Below are positions 37,702 through 48,872 of a stretch of DNA of 64,000 nt, piece after piece. Numbering within the stretch: position 1 is the first letter of the stretch; each line of letters begins with the position of its first letter. The position numbers and the translations under genes are program-made. The DNA is from Panopea generosa (lineage: Eukaryota > Mollusca > Bivalvia > Adapedonta > Hiatellidae). The DNA lies in contig CM055895.1 in the NCBI GenBank assembly GCA_029582155.1, positions 58,848,028 to 58,912,027 of the forward strand, given 5' to 3'. The notes below the pieces were generated by a model that was given only the letters and a program-made list of their open reading frames with translations, had not been told where the DNA came from and made no database searches.

Positions 37702-40700
37702 CACACGAACGCACGCACGCACGCACGCATGCACGAACGCACGCACGCACGCACGCACGAACGCACGCACGCACTTAAACTTGTACTATATCGTGTTGTG
37801 TTTTTCTCACAATCAATTCGGAACGATGAATTATTCATAGTTCACCTGGAAGTTCATTGACCTTGATGAGTGTGATGACTAACTGTTGTACTATGACGTC
37901 ATACATAACCGTGAACCAAACACGACCTTGTACACTAGGTGCCGCTGGGGTGTCGTACTCGGCTTGGTCTACATTATTATCACTCCTGAAAACCATAAAT
38001 ATCGGTTCTGTAACAGGAGTCTATTTATCTATTTATATTTTATATACATTCGATAGAGATGTCAGCAGCTCTGATATGTTAGTAAAACATTGGCATTGCG
38101 TTATGAAGGTCGTTAGTTTGATCCTTAGTCATGGTATACTAAATAATTAACACACAGCGGTACAATTTGACTAAACGAACGCTAAATGTGGCACTTAATG
38201 ACTATGTTACTACGGCTACCATGCATATGTATACCTGCGTAAAAACGGCCGTCATCAGTTGTACAATAACGCTATGCAATGGCAATAAAATACAATAAAA
38301 AGCATTGATTTAGTTGTAATGTTTGCATTATTGATTACTAGAACTAAATAGTGAGTATTAGACACAATTTGCAGTTCAACATACATTATATTCATGTCTA
38401 GACAACGACATTGCTTATGTAGTACCACATACTTCAGGTTTGTTCAAGCCATTGTCCAAATGTCAAAAGTAACTGCACGTCGGAAAATTATCAATTTAAC
38501 ACGGGGAAATTTAACAATTTTCTTTTTTAGAGCAGACCATCGAAAAATGTTAATATTGTATACAAATCCTTATCTTTAATTCATGTTTATTAGATATTAC
38601 TAAATATACTATAAAAAATACGTTTTTCCTGATAATTATATTTATGTACAAAAATAAGATAATAGATATTCAATAAATGGGACGTAGTATTCAAATGAAA
38701 ACAACAATACCAGAATAAACATTTACAATATACAGAATAATTATGGTGTATACAATATATACTTACGAAATATACACAATAATCATGGTGTATGATTATA
38801 AACAAACGCAATATACAGAAAAATCATGAGGTGAACAATAAATACTTACGAAATATACACAATAATCATGGTGTATGATTATAAACATACGCAATATACA
38901 GAAAAATCATGAGGTGAACAATATATACTTACGAAATTAACAGAATAATCATGGATTATACAATATAAACTTACAAAGTAAACAGAATAATCATGGTGTG
39001 TGCAAATTACTTACACAATATACATAATAGTATACTTACATGATATACACAATAATTATGGTGTATACAATAAACTTGCACAATATACATACGCAATATA
39101 AAGAATAATCATGATGTATATACTATATTTACACAATATACATATTATTTATGGTGTATACAATATAAACTTACACAAAATACAGAATACTCATGAGGTA
39201 TGCAATATACTTACATAATATACAGTATAATTATGGTGCATACAATATACTTACACAATACACAGAGTTATCATTGTGTATACAACATAAAGATACGCAA
39301 TAAACAGAATAATCATGGTGTATACAATATACTTACACAATATACAGAATAATCATGATGTTTACAATATATATTTACACAATATACAGAATATTCATGG
39401 TGTATGCAATATAAACATACGCAATATACAGAATTATCATGGTGTATGCAATAAACTTACATAATATACATAATAATCATGGTGTGTACAGTATAAACTA
39501 ACAAAATATACAGAATAATCATGATGTATACAATATTAACTTACACCATACACAGAATAATCATGGTGTATACAACATAAACATACACAATATACAGAAT
39601 AATCATGGTGTATACAGTATATGCTTACAATATATACAGAATAAGCATGGTGTATACAATATACTTACACAATATACAGAATAATCATGGTGTATACAAT
39701 ATACTTACACAATATACAGAATAATCATGGTGTATACAATATACTTATGCAATATACAGAATAATCATGATGTATACAGTATATATTTACACAATATACA
39801 GAATAATCATGGTGTATGCAATATAAACATACGCAATATACAGAATAATCATGGTGTATACAATATACTTACATAATATACATAATAATCATGGTGTGTA
39901 CGGTATAAACTAACACAATATACAGAATAATCATGATGTATACAATATAAACTTACACCATACACAGAATAATCATGGTGTATACAACATAAACACAAAC
40001 AATATACAGAATAATCATGATGTATACAATATTAACTTACACCATACACAGAATAATCATGGTGTATACAACATAAACATACACGATATACAGAATAATC
40101 ATGGTGTATACAGTATATGCTTACAATATATACAGAATAAGCATGGTGTATACAATATACTTACACAATATACAGAATAATCATGGTGTATACAATATTA
40201 ACTTACACCATACACAGAATAATCATGGTGTATACAACATAAACATACACAATATACAGAATAATCATGGTGTATACAGTATATGCTTACAATATATACA
40301 GAATAAGCATGGTGTATACAATATACTTACACAATATACAGAATAATCATGGTGTATACAATATACTTACACAATATACAGAATAATCATGGTGTATACA
40401 ATATACTTATGCAATATACAGAATAATCATGATGTATACAGTATATATTTACACAATATACAGAATAATCATGGTGTATGCAATATAAACATACGCAATA
40501 TACAGAATAATCATGGTGTATACAATATACTTACATAATATACATAATAATCATGGTGTGTACGGTATAAACTAACACAATATACAGAATAATCATGATG
40601 TATACAATATTAACTTACACCATACACAGAATAATCATGGTGTATACAACATAAACATACACAATATACAGAATAATCATGGTGTATACAGTATATGCTT

Positions 40701-42171
40701 ACAATATATACAGAATAAGCATGGTGTATACAATATACTTACACAATATACAGAATAATCATGGTGTATACAATATACTTACACAATATACAGAATAATC
40801 ATGGTGTATACAATATACTTATGCAATATACAGAATAATCATGATGTATACAGTATATATTTACACAATATACAGAATAATCATGGTGTATGCAATATAA
40901 ACATACGCAATATACAGAATAATCATGGTGTATACAATATACTTACATAGTATACATAATAATCATGGTGTGTACGGTATAAACTAACACAATATACAGA
41001 ATAATCATGATGTATACAATATAAACTTACACCATACACAGAATAATCATGGTGTATACAACATAAACACAAACAATATACAGAATAATCATGATGTATA
41101 CAATATTAACTTACACCATACACAGAATAATCATGGTGTATACAACATAAACATACACGATATACAGAATAACCATTGTGTATTCAGTATATGCTTACAA
41201 TATATACAGAATAATCATGGTGTATACAATATACTTACACAATATACAGAATATTCATGTTGTATACAGTATAAACTTACACAATATAAAGAATAATAAT
41301 GATGTATGCAATATAAACTTACACAATATAAAGAATGATAATGATGTATGCAATATAAACTTACACAATATACAGATATAATCATGTTGTATACAATATA
41401 AAGTTATAGAATATACAGAATAATCATGGTGTATACAATATAAAATCATAGTATGTGATACACAACTACCTTTTGCAGACAGCTGAGAGTGTTACTAAAG
41501 TACAATTCTGCATTTTAAGAAGTATAATCGTAACAGGAGTTACATAACACCCACATAAAAAGAAAATAATTCTACTTAATACAAACTCAATATCAAATAT
41601 CTGATATCAGGTTTTTCTTGAAATTATTTTAGCTCCAATTTATTTGAGCGTATAGTGTCCTTCAAAACTAACACAAGAACATAATGACAAAAGGAGCAGC
41701 AATAGGAGATGAACTATTCAAAAGACACCACAACGTACAGGATGTGTAAGACACACAATAACAACCGTAACGTATATCTACAGTTTACTTACTTGCAGAT
41801 GGAATATGGCAAAGCCCCGAGAAAACTTTTTTGATATTCTAATGCTGACGTGCTTTTTGATTTTTCATCGTGTGCCACTGGCTGCACGCGCTCGGGTGTG
41901 AGGAGGAGCTGCGGTATCTGGTCCGCTGTTGCAGACGACTTTATCATTGCGTCTTCTATTGCACCATACGCATTTGGACAAGATCTTCGCTTTTCCATCA
42001 TAGGTGAGTTTTTTCTACAGCATCATTTAAGTAAAGAAATAAATTAAATATACTCGAAAACTGTAATCATTTCAGGAGAATGTCATTAAAGTAGATCCAT
42101 ATATAAGCGACAAAAAAACCCAACAAATTGGAATTCAAAAAGATCTGGTAAATAAGCCTTGATTATTGTTT

Positions 42172-42212
<41 letters not shown>

Positions 42213-45200
42213 TATTGAATATTTAGCGTCATTTTGTACTATCAAGTGCTAACAGACGATCAGTTAACCTAACCACTGTTTCCTGGGATTAACCAGTACT
42301 CGAGCACACCCATCTATGTCTATCAAATTAATGATTATCTTGTATCGACTTCAGATAATATCGCTTAAATATACATAGTGCTGGTTCTCTCTACCCAGGA
42401 AGATTTCGAACGTGATTTGTCTAAGATGTAATAACGTGTTTCTCAATCGAAGTAAAACAAATTAGTTGAGAAACAATAACGCTAAAGATGGGCTTGACAT
42501 CATTAAAACGGTTCATTTGCATAAAGATTAATGAAAAAAAAGATCTAGCGAAGTTTTACGTTTCTGCTGCATAACAATGATCAAAATGTAGCTGTCAGTG
42601 ATTGGTCGATAACTAAGTTGAACACTAGGTTGTACGTATCTACTGCCTTGTCCTCATACCACAAACGTAACATGTTTGACACTTCAACAGCTGCATCATT
42701 TAAAAGATTAAGTATTAAACCCTCGTTCATAATTTGTAAATTGAAACTAAAATAATTGGTTTCACATGTTATATTCGGCCGTATACTGTTGATAGCGAAT
42801 TTTCATATCTTGTTGCACCAATCTCTCATATTTATATTGATTTTATCATTAATGTGCAAGACACATGCCTTCATCATACTTTGTGCATTGACATTATATA
42901 CCATAAACGACAAATCGTTTATAGCCCTATAGCCGCTTGTTTACAGTCACCTATCTATCAAGTTAATATACATTAATCCGTGCATCAAGGTGTGTTCTCT
43001 ACATTATCTCTATTGATATTTTCTTATAGAGGATAGAGCCCGATGCAACATCTTGTTGCTTGTAAAGCTTGCATTCTGCTTAATATGAAAAACAAACCTG
43101 CATTAACATGTGGTGCATTATTGAAGTAAAAACTTACAACACCGTCAATTACTAGAAAATTGCGCGTTTCATGTAAGCGTGCAGTGTCGTCAATATGATA
43201 TGCGTTTAGTTAAATACAAATATTATGTTCTTTCAAGTTGAAATTTGTCGATTTGAAAACAATATTAACCAAACTACATAAACTTTATTGAATCAGTCTA
43301 TATGAAGCTCTCAATTCTAATGGCGGAAGAAGACCGAGCCAACGACGTCGCCGGTGAGAGGTCAGTAATCTTAAGACAGTCCCTTAGACAAAATGGTTAT
43401 TTTGGGTTTAATATCATTATCAACACATGACAGGTGTATAGTTTATTCAAGAACACCTCAAAATGAATCTTAATTGAACCACTGTCCTTTCAAAGTAACT
43501 GGAAAGCTTCTTTACATAAGTCTTTGGACTGAGCGAGACTCGAGCCTACGACCTAAACGGTGACAGGTAAGTGACCATTAGACTATGTACAACGTCTTAG
43601 ATCACTTGGCTACGACGGATCCTCAGATCTTTCAAGTAGGACTGTTTAAACATTGATCTCTACCGAAAGCATTAATGCATACTGGCACATGTATATTAGC
43701 AGACATATATTAGAGTAAAATAAGTAAATTAACTTGTGAAATACACACATTTGTATCAAGTTGTAAGGCATGCCAAACGTTGCAATATTCAATATTTGTA
43801 TATTTGTGTTCAATATTCATACATTTCTAGTGTATATTGCTGAAGTTGTATTCTATATCAGCTCATATGCATTTAATATGTTGTTTTAATTATATAGTAT
43901 AGGGTTTCATTTGTATTCTGTATTTCTCATTTGTATTTAATACCTTTTGATTTATATTGCATATTGTTTCATTTAGATCGTAAAAAGGCATTTGTATTTG
44001 TGTTGCTGTATTTGTATTGTATATGTTTTTTAATTTATATTGTATAATTGCATTCTGGGTAATACTTGTGTTTACTTTGTCATATCCTCGTTCGGAGTTA
44101 GTGACGTCATCTGGGGGTGGGGCACTTTGTCCTTGTACAAATTAACACGTCATAGATCGATAAAAAAAATCATTGACAAATACTTAAGGTTAGATATTCC
44201 TCGTTTGATAGTGTCGAACATGCAGGGTGTGTTTACTTACCCATGCATAGCTATTATGAGAGTGCCGTCTTATAATATTGGACAAATTAAATCCTTCCTA
44301 ACAAGCATTATCCAGAATGTAAGTATACAATACAAATGCAAATTACATAATTATACAGAATAGAAATGTAGGCTGATGTATAATACTAATGAGCAATATT
44401 GAGTAAAAATACTTTTTACTACTTAAATGAAGTGAATTTACAATATTTATGTAAGAGATACAATGTAGATATATAAGTATAGAATATAAACAAAATATAT
44501 ACACTACTCATCAACAGTTATTAAATACATATGAGAAATAAAGAATATAAATGAAACAATATATAATATAAATCAATCAATTATTAAATACGTTTACAAT
44601 ATAGAATACAAATGTAATAATATACAATCAAAAATGTATGAAGATTGAAACCAATTATAAAAAAATATTGAATATTGCAACATTTGGCATGCTATAACGT
44701 TGCATTAACTCTTTATACTGACAAAAGTAATGCTATGTATATGTTTTTTTGTGATAAATGATCATTAATGTGCAAAATAAGACTACACGTTAACCAATTA
44801 CCAGAGTTTTTCTCCTTTTCTAAATTAGAAGTTTATGGTCCGCATACATTCCGCAGTATTTTAATATCATATTTCCATATTTTCAGAACTAGCATTAAAT
44901 GGAACTTAATAATTATGTCCATTTATTTTTACTGAAAATAACATTTATTTTTTTAAATGAATATGTTTTGTTCTACATAATTAATACTTTTAATACTTTT
45001 AATGGTTTAATGGTTTACTTCGTTTTGAAAATTTATCTAATTTGAGAAAATTTAAAACCGTTTTAAATTTTATAATAAATATAAATGTCTGCCTTTGTAC
45101 ATGTGCTCATCTCTTAGTGTGTGCTTTTTAAAATGTTCTAGCTTTTAGTTGTTACACATTTTCATAAGTGTAAATCAATCATCAATAGAAAAATAACTAG

Positions 45201-48200
45201 TGTTTTTAACAATTTCTAATTGTTTTAAAACTCATTTTTGAGTTTCATTTTCTAATAGATAAGTATGTAAGTATGTGCTGTTGATATACAATTCCAAATA
45301 TAGAACGGTTTTTGGGAAAGAACGAGGACTGGTGTACCGTAAAGTAAATGCATGTATGTACGAGGGGAGGTCACCGCAGCCAGCGCAACTTTACGGAGCA
45401 AAACATTAAAACTTTGATGATCTGATTTTGATCAGCGGTGGGCTTTGTACATTGAACTTAGAAGGGGACTTGTTGTTCTTATTATATTGTACTATTGTAC
45501 TTATCATGATTCAAGTTTCAAACTTTATTAGCAACTCGACAAAACGTTTCCATCTGGCTATTTACAAAGACTATAGACCATATCAAAGACAATGATATAC
45601 AGTTACAGTTAGATACAATGCAAATTAAAGATACACACAGACGCACACACAATATGAAAGTGTATTTTTAATTATAAAAATCTGTTTTAAGTTTTAAGAC
45701 TTAATCATTATTGATACGCTTCTGTGATGAGGTTTGAGTGTTTAAACATCATATTTCTCTTTTTTATTTGACATAAACGTATTCAATGCGTTTAGGTGTA
45801 ATCCCACCATTGATTTTTGTTCTTTATTCTATAGTAAATAATAAAATTTTGAAGGCTTGTCATTCATAGAGAATCCCAAATGAAAGAAGTGATACCTACA
45901 TTTTACTGTTTGTCAACCTCTGCACTATCAAAATAGGATGAGAAAAGTAGGGGTCATGTGTCATAAAAGAGATTTTTTTTCTGCTCAGTGTGTACCCTGG
46001 TGACAAAGTGAAAGTAGACTTCCGAAATCATTCAAATAAAAAAATGAGCATTAAAATAAGGAAAATGTATTTTAAAGAAGAAGAAATGAGGATTATTTAT
46101 AACCGCCATCACTTCCTTTTTGCAATGGTGGTACTATGCCTTTACTGCAGTCCATGATATTTGACATGAATATGCTTTCCTGATATCAGTTTACCTAAGG
46201 CAACATAAGATATATCGATTATGTTTATATCGTGTAATGTTAGCTTTGTCATTTTAATGGTACATCTCCTGTTGGACATTTTGTCTTGGAGAAACGTTAA
46301 CACTAATTAAAACCTGGCTTTTGAACGAAAGAAAACTTATCTTTGAGAATAAAGTAAAGTTTTTCCATATACTCACAACTTAATAACAAGAATTGTAAGC
46401 GTGTATTTTAAAGTAGATGTTTCCAAATGTGCCATACCTTGAAATTGGCGCTGACTTGCACGTGGAATTGTCGTCTGTTACTTCATACATAAAGTAGTCT
46501 AATGCACGTCTTGGCTTTCTTCTGCTGTTTAGAAACATGATTATGACGCATATAACCACCAGGAGAAAGATTCCCACCAAACAGCCAATCGTGACCAGCG
46601 TCATTGTCGTTGTGTCTGCAGATAATACAGGGAATAGTACGACTCTAACTTATTCGATTTATAAATACACGTGTACTGTTTAATAACTTTATACATTAAC
46701 TATATTCAAACATGGACGTTTAATGTTCATTGCTTTTTTCACTAAATAACTAAATGTTCCATTATGTCACGGAGTTCATAGTTGATCGACCAGTCCTAAA
46801 AGAACATTGTATCCCGCTCATTTAGTTATTAAATGATAACTTAAATATATAAAAAAGTTTGTAATTACAGTAAATGTGTTCGTTTATAACAACTAATATT
46901 AGCTTGATTGCGAGGTAAGTTTAGAATGGATGTGAATCACTTTCGAATCCGATTTTAATATTTACTATTGAATGCAATGTATAAATAAACACAAACATGC
47001 AAAACACCTATCCCCTGCAAAAGAAAGAACCGATAGAGGAAATGAAGTCTCTTTCTCTCATTATTTTCTAAAATTTTTTGTTTAAATTACTTGAAAGGTT
47101 CTAAATAAACTGTTGTTTTTTTTTACGTTTTCAATGCATATTTTGCCAAACTGAAAATAGTACGGTACTATATGATAAAATCTATAATGGAAAGTAGAAT
47201 AACGGAAGCGAATTTACACAAGTTTCAAAGAAAAATTCTGTATCCGCATAATGTGTTAAGTGTAAGCCTATATTGCTTCATTGTTAAATATATATGCTAA
47301 ATATATGTACTTGTGTGAATAAAATATTTTGTTTTAAACTAATCCAATATCGAAATGTTCGATAATAGCTATTGATTTAGGATGTCTGCACGTTTCTGAA
47401 TCAATAACCATAACATACCGCCCTGCTTAATATATGCTACATATGATATTGAAACAACAACTTCTCTGAGAACAAATTAAATATATCATTATTTGTGTCA
47501 ATATTTACGAAAAAGCAGATGTCAAAACATAGTAACATTAACACATAGTGCAGTCTACTTTACATAGTTTAATGATTGGTGATAGAAGAATGTTAATGAT
47601 GCCGAGATATAACCCAGTCATCATTCCGTCGTTAAGAATAGGCGGTCCCTCGGCGCCGACGTCATTTATTCGGCGAAGAGTGTAAGTATGCATTATACTA
47701 GATAATCCCGTAATACCACCATTTTTCAAAAATTCCTATCGAGTCCCGCTCGCTTTAAACCTTTATGCCAGAAAGTTTGCCAATTACTTGCGGAAAGACA
47801 ATGGTGTCTCTGCTCAGATTATTTCTGAGGTCTTCCTCTACTGACACTGGATATGCCATATATAACTTAAAATGTGTTAAAAATGGCGTTAAACCCAATT
47901 AAAAAATGATCAAATTGATTGACCTATTTCTACATGATTTATTACGACTACCACGGCTGGTGTTGTGGGTATTGCTACTTCGTTGAGCGAACACGTGAAT
48001 GAATTTAAAATGAAATAATACACGTGTGATCCATATCAATGTCAGATGCTCACTTTCGTATGACCATCACAAGGTTGTGTTTTTGTGATTTTCATCTCAT
48101 GCTAATATTATGAAACCTGTTCTAATTTTGAAACAATTTTCGTATAAATGTTAATCCGGTTTTATGAAAAAACCTTTCATGTGAAAGTCATGTGTGGTCT

Positions 48201-48358
48201 TCCTTTAGATTTCATATTGCATAACGCATGTGAAATCATATGACATTATGACCTACATGTGAAATATCATTACGTCTACGATTACGTTTAAACTGCTACT
48301 ACTACTACTACAACTACTATAACTACTACTACTACTACTACTACCTCTACTACGACTA

Positions 48359-48391
<33 letters not shown>

Positions 48392-48487
48392 CGGCTACTA
48401 CTACCACTTCTATTACCACTTCTATTACTACTACCACTACTAATTCTACTACCACTACCGCTACCACTACTTCTACTACTACTACTA

Positions 48488-48532
<45 letters not shown>

Positions 48533-48577
48533 TACTACTTTTACTACTAGTACTACTACTACTACTACTACTACTAT

Positions 48578-48625
<48 letters not shown>

Positions 48626-48812
48626 CACTTCTACTTCTACTACTACTATTACTTCTACTACAATTGCGACAAATATTACTACAACTACTACTACAACTAC
48701 TGTTTCTACTATCATCACAACAACTTTTACTTCTTCTACTACTAATATTACTACTACTATTACTTCTACTACTATAACTACAACTATTATTACTACTACT
48801 ACTATACTACTT

Positions 48813-48872
<60 letters not shown>

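Noticed and set aside
44040-44363. 107-codon frame on the plus strand
   Set aside because: Spans arm and loop of the foldback element; no domain, and the right part is the mirror of the left arm.
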